A DNA stretch of 14,946 bases from JBDUDK01 sp040002995 (GCA_040002995.1 JBDUDK010000138.1:1-14946); one strand, 5' to 3'; positions 5,799 through 13,185 are shown, numbered from the stretch's first letter. The notes: generated by a model not told the origin, from the sequence alone. Made by a program: numbers and translations.

Positions 5799-5990
5799 TG
5801 CCCGCCGTCCCGTTTCCACGATCTTCGCCACACGTTCGCGAGCACACTGTTGTCGAACAGCGTGAGCATCGCCGCCGTCGCGGAGTGGCTTGGGCACGCG
5901 TCGCCCACGGCGACGTTGTCGACGTATGCGCACATGATGCCGGTCGATGAGGATCGCGCTCGGGGCCCCTTGTGTCACAACCGGTCATGA
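5799..5990 (+). pseudogene. Tyrosine recombinase (integrase) C-terminal relic
   Basis: The last about 60 residues match the end of the phage-integrase catalytic domain: FHDLRHTFASTLLSN contains the HxLR box (His and second catalytic Arg), AEWLGHASP contains the third His region, and TLSTYAHMMP carries the nucleophile Tyr. The first catalytic Arg, the core-binding domain and the N-terminal arm are missing, and upstream of about 5799 the frame no longer resembles an integrase (the frame itself is open back to an ATG at 5748). Without the first half it cannot recombine DNA, so it is called a relic. It ends 30 bp from the patA stop, pointing toward it, which is where an integrase normally sits relative to its attachment site. 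Confidence 0.8.
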
Positions 5991-6019
5991 GGCCTTGGCG
6001 GCGAAGTGAGAAGTGCAGG

Positions 6020-6063
6020 TCAACCCTTGTATCCGGGGTCGGATGGCCAGTTCGGCTGAAACA
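6020..6063 (-). repeat. patA 3' end containing the second att-like core
   Basis: The in-gene copy of the 44-nt repeat, with the 16-nt core at 6048-6063 identical to 4448-4463. The 28 nt on the low-coordinate side of the core match at 20 positions, and no similarity extends above 6063. This pattern fits an inserted element having supplied a substitute end for the gene. Confidence 0.65.
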
Positions 6064-6922
6064 GGTGCCATTGCTCCGGCGCGACGCGAATCAGACCTTC
6101 GAGCTCGTAGGCAAGCGCCTGAGTAACGCGGGTGACGTCCTCGCGCAGCCGGCCAACGCGCTCAAGCTCCAAAGGCGGCCGCACGATTGCGAGGTGCCCG
6201 GTGCGACCACGGAAGTAGACGGCGGTCGGCAGTAGCGGCGCGCCCGCCCGCAAGGCGAGCGTCGCGGGACCCCCAGGAAGACGCGTCTTCTCACCGAAGA
6301 ACTCAACCTCGACACCGCCCCCACCGCCGATGTCACGGTCGCACATGAGGCACAGCACTGCATTGTTCTTCAGTGCTCGCATCGAGGCGGTGCCCGCCTC
6401 TGGCCCGAGCGGCACGACCGTCATGCCGAGTGAGCGCCGAAACGACGCGAACCACTCGAAGATTTCCTTGTCGGCGAGCGGCTCGACCACGACGGTGATC
6501 GGGAGGCCCTGGTCCGCAAGCCACCGCCCCGCCCACTCCCAACCGCCGAGATGGGGAAGGGCGAGAATGACCCCGTTGCCTTTCTCGATCGCGTCGAAGA
6601 GGTGATCGACACCGTGGAACGCGAAGCCGTCTTCGACTTCCTCGGCGCTTAGGGAGGGCAGACGAAACGACTCGACCCAGTACCGCGCGTACGAATGGAA
6701 AGCGGCCTGCACGGCGCGATGCAGGGCGACGTCGTTCAGCCGAGCCCCTTTAGCCCGCTGCAGATGGCGCTCGACCATCGAGCGCTTTCCCCGCATCGCC
6801 TGACTTAGGCCGGCCCCGAGCAGTGAGGCGATGGGCGCCGTGACCGACCCGGGCAGAGCCTGCGCCGCGAACGAGGCCAGCTTGTAGCCGACGAGTCCGA
6901 ACTCTGGTCCGCCTTCTGGCAT
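6020..6922 (-). CDS. patA: Phosphatidylinositol mannoside acyltransferase (PatA-like, HtrB/LpxL family)
   Basis: A 300-aa membrane-associated acyltransferase of the lipid A lauroyl-transferase (HtrB/LpxL) superfamily. In actinobacteria this branch acylates the mannose of phosphatidylinositol mannoside. The catalytic HX4E block is PHLGGWEW (H124, E129). Other family segments are VPLGPEAGTASMRAL (about 170-184), CLMCDRDIGG (191-200), FFGEKTRLPGGPATLALRAGAPLLP (about 208-232) and the conserved C-terminus WHLFQPNWPSD (285-295). The open frame extends to 7510 but composition changes there, and the ATG at 6922 gives the family length. It starts 4 bp after the pgsA stop, so translation is probably coupled. 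Association with pgsA supports the PIM role over a lipid A role. The last 15 codons coincide with the att-like repeat, so the C-terminal tail may have been replaced by an insertion. The downstream pimA typical of mycobacteria is absent. Confidence 0.85.
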   Translation of the reverse strand: MPEGGPEFGLVGYKLASFAAQALPGSVTAPIASLLGAGLSQAMRGKRSMVERHLQRAKGARLNDVALHRAVQAAFHSYARYWVESFRLPSLSAEEVEDGFAFHGVDHLFDAIEKGNGVILALPHLGGWEWAGRWLADQGLPITVVVEPLADKEIFEWFASFRRSLGMTVVPLGPEAGTASMRALKNNAVLCLMCDRDIGGGGGVEVEFFGEKTRLPGGPATLALRAGAPLLPTAVYFRGRTGHLAIVRPPLELERVGRLREDVTRVTQALAYELEGLIRVAPEQWHLFQPNWPSDPGYKG

Positions 6923-6926
6923 GCGC

Positions 6927-7622
6927 CTACGACGAGCGGCGACGGCCGTCGGAACGCCGCCACGACCGCACCGACGCGCGCGGCGTGCGTCGCGACGCCC
7001 TCCGGGCCCGCCGTTCAGCCGCCCGTTCGGGCACGCCTCGGGTGGGCGTCGCCTGGAACCAGACCTTGACGAACCGCTCGACCGCGGTGACGAGAGTGAG
7101 GGCGAGCATGATCCAGAGCACCGGCAACAACAAGAACGAGAAGAGCAATCCGAAACACAGCAGGATGACCCGTTCGGCCCGCTCCATGAGTCCGCCGCGC
7201 GCTTCGAAGCCGAGCAATTCGGCCTTCGCCCGCTCGTAGCTGATGATCGACGACGACGCGAGCACGGCGAGACCGAGCAGAGCCATGTGGCCGCCGTATT
7301 TCGATTGCAGATACCACGCCACGCCACCGAACAGCAGGGCATCGGTGACGCGATCAGCCACGGAGTCGAAGAACGCACCACGAGGTCCGGCCGTGCCGGC
7401 CGCCTTCGCCAACGCGCCGTCGAGGAGATCGGGTACGGCGGCGAGCAACACCAGGACGAATCCGAGTCGAGTCGCGCCGGAGCCAATCGCGACCGCGGCG
7501 ACGCCCGCACTGATCAGGCCGACACCGGTGAGGACGTCGGCGGTGAGTCCGACGCGGTTGAGTTTGCGCCCCACCGGCACCAGGGCGCGGTCGACGTTCG
7601 AGCGCCAGGGACCGTCGAACAT
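6927..7622 (-). CDS. pgsA: CDP-alcohol phosphatidyltransferase, probable phosphatidylinositol phosphate synthase
   Basis: A 231-aa integral membrane enzyme of the CDP-alcohol phosphatidyltransferase family, which joins CDP-diacylglycerol to an alcohol; in this gene context the alcohol is probably inositol 1-phosphate. The family signature D-x2-DG-x2-AR-x8-G-x3-D-x3-D is present as D65, D68-G69, A72-K73, G82, D86, D90, with Lys in place of the usual Arg. About five hydrophobic segments surround it, and the last about 38 residues are very Arg-rich and probably cytoplasmic. The open frame continues to 7745, but the ATG at 7622 is preferred because a TACCCT -10 (7629-7634) lies 6 nt upstream, implying a leaderless message, and because the longer form overlaps the divergent fusA2 start. 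A PgsA making phosphatidylglycerol phosphate is the alternative. Confidence 0.85.
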   Translation of the reverse strand: MFDGPWRSNVDRALVPVGRKLNRVGLTADVLTGVGLISAGVAAVAIGSGATRLGFVLVLLAAVPDLLDGALAKAAGTAGPRGAFFDSVADRVTDALLFGGVAWYLQSKYGGHMALLGLAVLASSSIISYERAKAELLGFEARGGLMERAERVILLCFGLLFSFLLLPVLWIMLALTLVTAVERFVKVWFQATPTRGVPERAAERRARRASRRTPRASVRSWRRSDGRRRSS

Positions 7623-7628
7623 GTCGAA

Positions 7629-7634
7629 AGGGTA
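7629..7634 (-). promoter_or_regulatory. Candidate leaderless -10 (TACCCT) for pgsA-patA
   Basis: TACCCT on the minus strand, 6 nt before the ATG at 7622; no Shine-Dalgarno is present. It would drive the pgsA-patA pair away from fusA2. Confidence 0.4.
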
Positions 7635-7690
7635 CACAGGAAGCCGCTCATTTCGGCGCCTGCCCGTCACCTGGCTTTTGGTGACGGCGG

Positions 7691-7696
7691 TAGGGT
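7691..7696 (+). promoter_or_regulatory. Candidate -10 (TAGGGT) for fusA2
   Basis: TAGGGT on the plus strand in the 121-bp gap between the pgsA and fusA2 starts; transcription would begin near 7703, giving a leader of about 40 nt. A Shine-Dalgarno-like GGGGG lies about 7 nt before the ATG at 7744. No clear -35 is seen. Confidence 0.4.
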
Positions 7697-7743
7697 GCGC
7701 GCCACAATTGAGAAGGCTGCTGAACGCGATCGGGGGATTGCGC

Positions 7744-9813
7744 ATGAAGAGCTATCCGACGGAGAAGATCCGCAACGTGGCCTTAGTGGGCCATGGTGGT
7801 TCCGGCAAGACCACCCTGGCCGAGGCCCTCTTGCTGCGTGCCGGCGCGATAAACCGCGCGGGTCGGGTCGAAGACGGCACCACCGTCAGTGACTACGAAC
7901 CCGAGGAGAGCAAGCGGCACCTGTCTCTGTCGCTCGCCCTGGCCCCGTTCGAATGGAAAGGCCACAAAGTCAATTTGATCGATACCCCCGGCTACGCCGA
8001 TTTCATCGGCGACGTTAAGGCGGCGCTCCGGGTGGCCGATCTCGCCGTGTTCGTCATCAGCGCAGTCGACGGTGTCGAAGTGCAAACGGAAGCGACGTGG
8101 AAGCTCGCGGCCGATGCAGGAATCCCCCGGATGATTTTCATCAACAAGCTCGACCGAGAGCGCGCCAGTTTCGAACGCACCCTCGATCAAATCCGCGACA
8201 AGTTCGGCGCCGGAATCGCGCCCCTCGAGCTTCCGATCGGGGCAGAGCTCGAATTTCGCGGTGTAGCCGATCTCCTCACCGACCAAGCGCTCATCTACGA
8301 GGGCGCGCAGGCCACCGCGAAGGAGATTCCAGAAGATCTTGCCGACCTCGAACACCAGGTGCACGACAACCTCGTCGAGGGCATCGTGGTGGCCGACGAT
8401 GCCATGCTCGAGCGCTTCCTCGATGGCGACGTTCCCTCACCGGAGGAGCTCGAGCACACGCTGGCCCGCGGCGTGGCGGCCGCCACCGTTTTCCCGGTGG
8501 TGTGCGGTTCCGCCCTTACGGCCGTCGCGATCGACCGCCTCGCCGATTTCATCTGCGAGATCGGTCCCTCACCGAGTGAGCGGCCCGGGGTAGTCGTGCA
8601 GGCAGGCGCGGGCGAGACCGAGGTCGCTCCCGATCCCTCCGGTCAACCGCTCGCCTTCGTGTTCAAGACGATCGCCGACCCCTATGTCGGTCAGCTGTCG
8701 TTGTTCAAGGTGCTTTCGGGAACGGTGCGGCCCGACGACCACTTGGTGAATCCGCGTACGTCCACCGATGAGCGCCTTCACGGCATCTTCACGTTGCGCG
8801 GCAAGGAGCAGGAGCCGGCGTCGTCGGTTCCCGCCGGTGACCTTGCGGCCGTCGCCAAACTTTCCAACACGCGCACCGGCGACACCCTCGCGCCGAAAGG
8901 CACGCCGGTACGGGTCGCCGCGATTCAGCCTCCGCCCGCAGTGCTTGCGGTGGCGATCAAGGCCAGGACCCAGGCCGACGACGACAAGCTCGGCAACGCG
9001 CTGCATCGCCTCCAGGAGGAGGACACCGCGCTGATCGTCGACCGCAACGAGGAGACCCACCAGACGTTGCTGCGCGGCGTGGGTGAGACGCATCTCGCGG
9101 TCACGCTCGATCGCCTCGAGCGCAAGTTCGGCGTGCGCGTCGACACCGAAGAGGTGAAGGTGCCGTACCGGGAGACGATCACCAAGAACGCCGAGGCCGA
9201 GGGCAAGTTCAAGAAGCAGTCCGGCGGGCACGGGCAGTTCGGTGTGGCGTGGCTTCGGGTCGCCCCTCTCGAACGCGGCGCGGGCTTCGAGTACGTCGAC
9301 AAGATCGTCGGCGGCGCGATCCCCCGTCAGTTCATCCCTGCCGTTCAGAAGGGGATCGAAGAGGCGATGGCCAACGGCGGACTGCACGGATTCCCCGTGG
9401 TCGATGTGCGTGTCGAATGCTTCGACGGCAAATACCACGCCGTCGACTCCTCCGAGATGAGCTTCAAGATGGCTGGCTCGCTCGGCTTCAAGGAGGCGCT
9501 CGGCAAGGCCGACGTCGTCGTGCTCGAGCCGGTGTCGGTACTGAAAGTCACCGTTCCGCTGGCTTATCAGGGCGATGTGATGGGCGACATCAACAGCCGG
9601 CGCGGACGGGTGCAGGGCACCGAGACCGTCGGTGATGGTGAGCAGGAGATCACTGCGCTCGTGCCCACCAGCGAGATCATGCGGTACGCGATCGATCTTC
9701 GATCGATGACCGGCGGCAGGGGTCGCTTCACCGCCGAACACGATCATTACGACGTGCTCCCCTCGCATCTCGTCGACAAGGCAAAGGCGGGCCGCGTGCC
9801 GGCCCACGCGTGA
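7744..9813 (+). CDS. fusA2: Elongation factor G-like GTPase, FusA2 (EF-G2) type
   Basis: A 689-aa five-domain translational GTPase. GTP-binding motifs: G1 GHGGSGKT (16-23), which is the EF-G2 form and not the AHIDAGKT of housekeeping EF-G; G3 DTPG (80-83); G4 NKLD (134-137); a G5-like GSAL near residue 258. The switch-I RGITI of true EF-G is replaced by RHLSL, so the invariant Mg2+-binding Thr is not in its usual place. Domain IV carries the SGGHGQFG loop, and the C-terminus has YAIDLRSMTGGRGRF. EF-G2 proteins of actinobacteria are not the main translocase, and their role is unsettled. The frame is open upstream to 7243, but ATG at 7744 starts exactly at the family N-terminus and has a GGGGG ribosome site. 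The stop overlaps the next gene's GTG. It interrupts a minus-strand lipid/tRNA gene cluster. Confidence 0.93.
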   Translation: MKSYPTEKIRNVALVGHGGSGKTTLAEALLLRAGAINRAGRVEDGTTVSDYEPEESKRHLSLSLALAPFEWKGHKVNLIDTPGYADFIGDVKAALRVADLAVFVISAVDGVEVQTEATWKLAADAGIPRMIFINKLDRERASFERTLDQIRDKFGAGIAPLELPIGAELEFRGVADLLTDQALIYEGAQATAKEIPEDLADLEHQVHDNLVEGIVVADDAMLERFLDGDVPSPEELEHTLARGVAAATVFPVVCGSALTAVAIDRLADFICEIGPSPSERPGVVVQAGAGETEVAPDPSGQPLAFVFKTIADPYVGQLSLFKVLSGTVRPDDHLVNPRTSTDERLHGIFTLRGKEQEPASSVPAGDLAAVAKLSNTRTGDTLAPKGTPVRVAAIQPPPAVLAVAIKARTQADDDKLGNALHRLQEEDTALIVDRNEETHQTLLRGVGETHLAVTLDRLERKFGVRVDTEEVKVPYRETITKNAEAEGKFKKQSGGHGQFGVAWLRVAPLERGAGFEYVDKIVGGAIPRQFIPAVQKGIEEAMANGGLHGFPVVDVRVECFDGKYHAVDSSEMSFKMAGSLGFKEALGKADVVVLEPVSVLKVTVPLAYQGDVMGDINSRRGRVQGTETVGDGEQEITALVPTSEIMRYAIDLRSMTGGRGRFTAEHDHYDVLPSHLVDKAKAGRVPAHA

Positions 9814-10124
9814 CCGGCTCCTCGCCGGCCGATCTCGCGGTGGCGTTCCGGTCGTTCGCCCGCCGGGCGTCCGAGGCACGCGCCGCCGCGAGAGGTGCGC
9901 CCGAGCGTCTTGCCAACGCCGAACGCGAGCTGGCCACCGTCGATTCGATCGTCGCGAGTGCCGCGCAAAACCTCGGCGTGGCCGCCGACGGCGCGGCGAT
10001 CGCCGATCGCATCGAGGCCACTACGGCGTCGCGCTGGGACGACGAGACGTTGGAAGCGGTGCGGTCGGCCGCGCTCGCGGCGGGCGCGGCCCTTCGTCGG
10101 GCCGCCGAGGCGGCCGCCGGCTAG
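9810..10124 (+). CDS. Hypothetical Ala-rich helical protein coupled to fusA2
   Basis: A 104-aa protein not recognised as a family. It is highly Ala/Arg/Glu-rich and predicted almost wholly helical (AVAFRSFARRASEARAAARG, then LANAERELATVDSIVASAA), soluble, with no Cys or His. GTG at 9810-9812 overlaps the fusA2 TGA (GTGA), a typical translational-coupling junction, and no separate ribosome site is needed. This suggests a product made in proportion to FusA2, possibly a partner. Low-complexity composition leaves some doubt that it is conserved; the overlap is the main argument for a real gene. Confidence 0.62.
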   Translation: MTGSSPADLAVAFRSFARRASEARAAARGAPERLANAERELATVDSIVASAAQNLGVAADGAAIADRIEATTASRWDDETLEAVRSAALAAGAALRRAAEAAAG

Positions 10125-10147
10125 GCCCCGTTGGCCAGGGCTCAGCC
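10119..10147. terminator. Hairpin spanning both stop codons of a convergent gene pair
   Basis: ggctaggccc (10119-10128) pairs with gggctcagcc (10138-10147) with one mismatch and one G-T pair, around a 9-nt loop. The stem contains the TAG of the plus gene and the TGA of the minus gene. The 17-bp gap leaves nowhere else for a shared terminator. Confidence 0.4.
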
Positions 10148-10639
10148 CAGCGAGTCGTTCCAGTCTTCGGGGTTGTCTTCGATGAGCTGTTGCACGACGC
10201 GGCCGTCGATCGCGTCGATGAGCACGAACCCCCGACGGTGCGGCGGGCTCTCAGCGGAATAGCACAAGATCCGCCACGTGGGCCGGCTGCGCAGGCCGCG
10301 CCATGCCAGCTGCGCGGACGCGTGGCCCACGGGGAACCCCATCGCGCGAGTGGCGGCCACGAGCGCATCGGTTTCGCGCAGGTTCATGCGCCATCCCGAC
10401 GTGATCGAAAACGTGCCCACGGCGATCAGGAGGGCACCCACCCACGCAAGCCCCTCGTTGATCAGGACGGGATGGCTTCCCTTGGTCACGAGCCACACGA
10501 CGACCAGCGCTGCTCCCACGACGAGGTACATAACGCCCGGCACCCGCCGGCGGCTGTTGTCAGGGAAGCGGTAGGGCCCCACGTAGCCGGTGACATTGAG
10601 CTCCTCGGGGAGCGCATCTCGGATTTCGTCGTCGGCCAT
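10142..10639 (-). CDS. Hypothetical two-TM membrane protein, 165 aa
   Basis: Not recognised. An acidic N-terminal cytoplasmic segment (MADDEIRDALPEELNVTGYVG) precedes two hydrophobic helices, roughly residues 35-52 (GVMYLVVGAALVVVWLVT) and 64-80 (GLAWVGALLIAVGTFSI). After these comes a soluble C-terminal domain of about 80 residues with ALVAATRAMGFPVGHASAQL and a beta-hairpin-like segment (GFVLIDAIDGRVVQQLIEDN). Its ATG overlaps the HIT gene's TGA by one base (TGATG), so it is almost certainly translated from the same message. Position suggests it belongs to the thrS-HIT operon; mycobacteria have pgsA1 directly after the HIT gene, so this would be a lineage-specific insertion. Function unknown. 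Confidence 0.75.
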   Translation of the reverse strand: MADDEIRDALPEELNVTGYVGPYRFPDNSRRRVPGVMYLVVGAALVVVWLVTKGSHPVLINEGLAWVGALLIAVGTFSITSGWRMNLRETDALVAATRAMGFPVGHASAQLAWRGLRSRPTWRILCYSAESPPHRRGFVLIDAIDGRVVQQLIEDNPEDWNDSLG

Positions 10640-11157
10640 CAGCAGAGAACGGTAGGAGCCGCCGGCCAGGCTGCGCGAATCCTTGCCGCGGTCGCGTCGA
10701 GCGCCTCGGGCAGCGTTCGCGTGTTCGCGAGCGCAGTCATGAAGTTCGAGTCGCCCGTCCATCTCGGCACAACGTGCACGTGGAGGTGCTCGCTGACGCT
10801 GCCGCCCGCGGGACGCCCGAGGTTGAGGCCAACGTTCAGGCCCTCGGGCCGGTAGGCCGCCTTGATCGCTCGCACCGCGTCGGTGACGGTGGCCCACAGC
10901 TCGATCGCCTCCGTGGGCTCGAGCGCTTCGAGATCGGCGACCTCGCGATACGGAAGCACGAGTGTATGAGCGGTGGCGTACGGATACGCGTTGAGCATGG
11001 CGAAGCAGTGGACTCCGCGACGGACGATGTTCGTCTCAGTGTCGGCGAGTCCGGAGCGAAGGATCCGCGCGAACACTGAGCCATCATCGTCGCCCGACTC
11101 TCCCGCGGACTCGACGTAGTTAGCCCGCCAGCCCGCCCACAGATGCTCGAGCGTCAT
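10639..11157 (-). CDS. HIT-domain protein, probable AP4A phosphorylase/hydrolase
   Basis: A 172-aa histidine-triad nucleotide-binding protein. The triad HLHVHVV (H124, H126, H128) holds the nucleophilic His. The surrounding GLNVGLNLGRPAGGSVSEH and the following PRWTGDSNFM match the branch that includes mycobacterial Rv2613c, a diadenosine tetraphosphate phosphorylase; the N-terminal LWAGWRANYV is also typical. The zinc-binding CxxC near the N-terminus of some HIT proteins is missing here (GSVFARIL). It starts 4 bp after the thrS stop and shares one base with the next gene, so it is the middle gene of a tight operon. AP4A is a by-product of aminoacyl-tRNA synthetases, which makes the pairing with thrS sensible. 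Confidence 0.88.
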   Translation of the reverse strand: MTLEHLWAGWRANYVESAGESGDDDGSVFARILRSGLADTETNIVRRGVHCFAMLNAYPYATAHTLVLPYREVADLEALEPTEAIELWATVTDAVRAIKAAYRPEGLNVGLNLGRPAGGSVSEHLHVHVVPRWTGDSNFMTALANTRTLPEALDATAARIRAAWPAAPTVLC

Positions 11158-11161
11158 CGAC

Positions 11162-13135
11162 TCACACGACGACCGAACCGGAAAGGTCGGCCTTCAGTCG
11201 CTCCAAAAAATCCTCGACGCTCACGTCGCGCTCCACGTCGCCGCCGCGTGGGTTGACACCGACGGTTCCATGGTCGAGATCGTCGTCGCCCACAACCAGC
11301 ACGTAAGGGATCTTCTCGAGCTTGGCGAGGCGGATCCGTTTGCCGAGCGCGTCGGTAGCTTCTGCAAGGTCGACTCGGTGAGCGGCGCCGGCGAGGCGGG
11401 CCATGACCGACTCCGCGTAGTGATGGTGCGCTTCAGTGACGGGCAATACGCGCACCTGCACCGGCGCGAGCCACGTCGGGAAGGCACCGGCGTAATGCTC
11501 GATCAGGAGGCCGAAGAAGCGCTCCAGCGAGCCGAACAGCGCCCGGTGGAGCATGATCGGCCGGTGGCGGGCGTTGTCGGAGCCCACGTACTCGAGCTCG
11601 AAGCGCTCGGCCATGTTGAAGTCGTACTGAATCGTCGAGAGCTGCCACTTGCGGCCGATCGCGTCGCGGACGTCGATGTCGATCTTGGGCCCGTAGAACG
11701 CGGCATCGCCCTCCTTGATGTCGTACGCGAGTCCCTCAAGCTCCACCGCCGCCCGCAACGCGTCGGTCGCCTTGGCCCAGCTTTCATCCGAGCCGATCGA
11801 CTTGTTGATGTCGCGCGTCGACAAGTGCGCCTCGACGTCGTTGAAACCGAACGCCCTGAGCACCGAGAGCACGAACGAGAGTGCTGAACTGATCTCGCCC
11901 GCAGCCTGTTCCTCGGTGCAGAAGATATGGGCGTCGTCCTGCGTGAAACCGCGGATGCGTAAGAGGCCGTGGAGCGTGCCGGCGCGCTCGTAGCGGTACA
12001 CCGTGCCCAGCTCGAAGAGGCGCAGCGGCAGTTCTCGATAACTGCGTTGCCGGCTCTGGAAGATCAAGCAGTGCATCGGGCAGTTCATCGGCTTCGGGTA
12101 GTACGAGCCGTTGTCCATCTCCATCGGCGGGTACATCCCGTCCTTGTAAAAATCGAGATGACCCGACGTCTCGAAGAGTCGCCCGTTCGCGAGATGCGGC
12201 GTGAACACGAGTTCGTAGCCGCCCCGCTCGTGGCGCGCCCGGCTGTAGTCCTCCATCACCTTGCGCACGACCCCGCCCTTCGGGTGCCATACCGCGAGGC
12301 CTCCGCCGATGACATGCGGGAACGAGAGCAAATCAAGCTCGACCGCGAGTTTGCGGTGATCGCGCTTTTCCGCCTCCTCGAGCCGGCGGAGATGTTCATC
12401 GAGCGTCGCCTTGCTCTCCCATGCCGTGCCGTAGATCCGTTGCAGCATGGGGCGCTTCTCGTCACCCCGCCAGTACGCGCCCGCCACCTTCATGAGCTTG
12501 AAGTGACCGAGACGACCCGTCGACGGCACGTGCGGCCCGCGGCAGAGGTCGACGAACTCGGGCGTATTGCGGTAGACGCTGATGGTGTCGGCATCGCCCA
12601 CTTCGCCCGCATCCTCGACATCGAGGGCGCCGTGGCGTACCCGTTCGATGATCTCGCGCTTGTAGGGCTGGTCGGCAAAAACGCGCAGGGCTTCGTCAGC
12701 CGGGAGTTCGTCGCGTACGAATGACTGATCGGCCTTGATAATGAACCGCATCTCGTCGTCGATGCGCGCGAGATCTCCCTCGGAGAACGTGGCCCCCCCG
12801 GGGAGCTCGAAGTCGTAGTAGAAGCCGTCGTCGATCGCTGGACCGATCGAGAATTTCGCGCCGGGAAACAGACGGGTGACGGCCTGGGCCATGACGTGCG
12901 CTGTCGAGTGGCGCAGCACGTGGCGACCCGCCTCGGAGTCCGCCGTGACGATCGACACCAGCGCAGAATCGGGCAGGGCACGATCGAGGTCTTGCGCAGC
13001 ACCGTCGACTTCGATCGCCACGGCGGCCTTCGCGAGCCGGGCTCCTATCGATGCGGCGAGATCGGCTCCGGTGGTGCCCTCCGCGACCCGACGCGTCGAA
13101 CCGTCCGGGAGCGTGAGTGAGATCTCGTGAGCCAT
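11162..13135 (-). CDS. thrS: Threonyl-tRNA synthetase
   Basis: A complete 657-aa class II aminoacyl-tRNA synthetase charging tRNA-Thr. An N-terminal TGS domain (1-62) is followed by the editing domain with HSTAH (H76, H80) and CRGPH (C198, H202), which removes mischarged serine. The catalytic core has zinc ligands C352 (MNCPMH), H403 (DDAHIFC) and H530 (MLHRALFGS), motif 2 around YRYERAGTLHGLLRIRGFTQ (380-399) and motif 3 around 530-540. The C-terminal anticodon-binding domain runs from about 558 to the end. ATG at 13135 starts at the family N-terminus; there is no Shine-Dalgarno, and a TAACCT -10 (13145-13150) lies 9 nt upstream, so the message may be leaderless. It heads an operon with the HIT and two-TM genes. 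Confidence 0.97.
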   Translation of the reverse strand: MAHEISLTLPDGSTRRVAEGTTGADLAASIGARLAKAAVAIEVDGAAQDLDRALPDSALVSIVTADSEAGRHVLRHSTAHVMAQAVTRLFPGAKFSIGPAIDDGFYYDFELPGGATFSEGDLARIDDEMRFIIKADQSFVRDELPADEALRVFADQPYKREIIERVRHGALDVEDAGEVGDADTISVYRNTPEFVDLCRGPHVPSTGRLGHFKLMKVAGAYWRGDEKRPMLQRIYGTAWESKATLDEHLRRLEEAEKRDHRKLAVELDLLSFPHVIGGGLAVWHPKGGVVRKVMEDYSRARHERGGYELVFTPHLANGRLFETSGHLDFYKDGMYPPMEMDNGSYYPKPMNCPMHCLIFQSRQRSYRELPLRLFELGTVYRYERAGTLHGLLRIRGFTQDDAHIFCTEEQAAGEISSALSFVLSVLRAFGFNDVEAHLSTRDINKSIGSDESWAKATDALRAAVELEGLAYDIKEGDAAFYGPKIDIDVRDAIGRKWQLSTIQYDFNMAERFELEYVGSDNARHRPIMLHRALFGSLERFFGLLIEHYAGAFPTWLAPVQVRVLPVTEAHHHYAESVMARLAGAAHRVDLAEATDALGKRIRLAKLEKIPYVLVVGDDDLDHGTVGVNPRGGDVERDVSVEDFLERLKADLSGSVVV

Positions 13136-13144
13136 AGAGCGGCG

Positions 13145-13150
13145 AGGTTA
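13145..13150 (-). promoter_or_regulatory. Candidate leaderless -10 (TAACCT) for thrS
   Basis: TAACCT on the minus strand, 9 nt from the ATG at 13135, in a 50-bp gap after plsC; no ribosome site and no clear -35. No T-box-like leader fits in the gap. Confidence 0.35.
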
Positions 13151-13185
13151 CCGGCGGGCCTCAGAAGAACTCCCCTGATTGCTGA

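Noticed and set aside
6923..7510. N-terminal extension of the PatA frame
   Set aside because: It overlaps pgsA in another frame and is Arg/Ser/Pro-rich shadow sequence; ATG at 6922 gives the family N-terminus and length.
7243..7743. N-terminal extension of the FusA2 frame
   Set aside because: It overlaps pgsA antisense and does not resemble EF-G; the G1 motif is at the normal distance from ATG 7744.
8569..9879. 436-aa open frame on the minus strand
   Set aside because: It lies antisense to fusA2, whose EF-G motifs are unmistakable; the frame stays open because of GC-rich codon bias.
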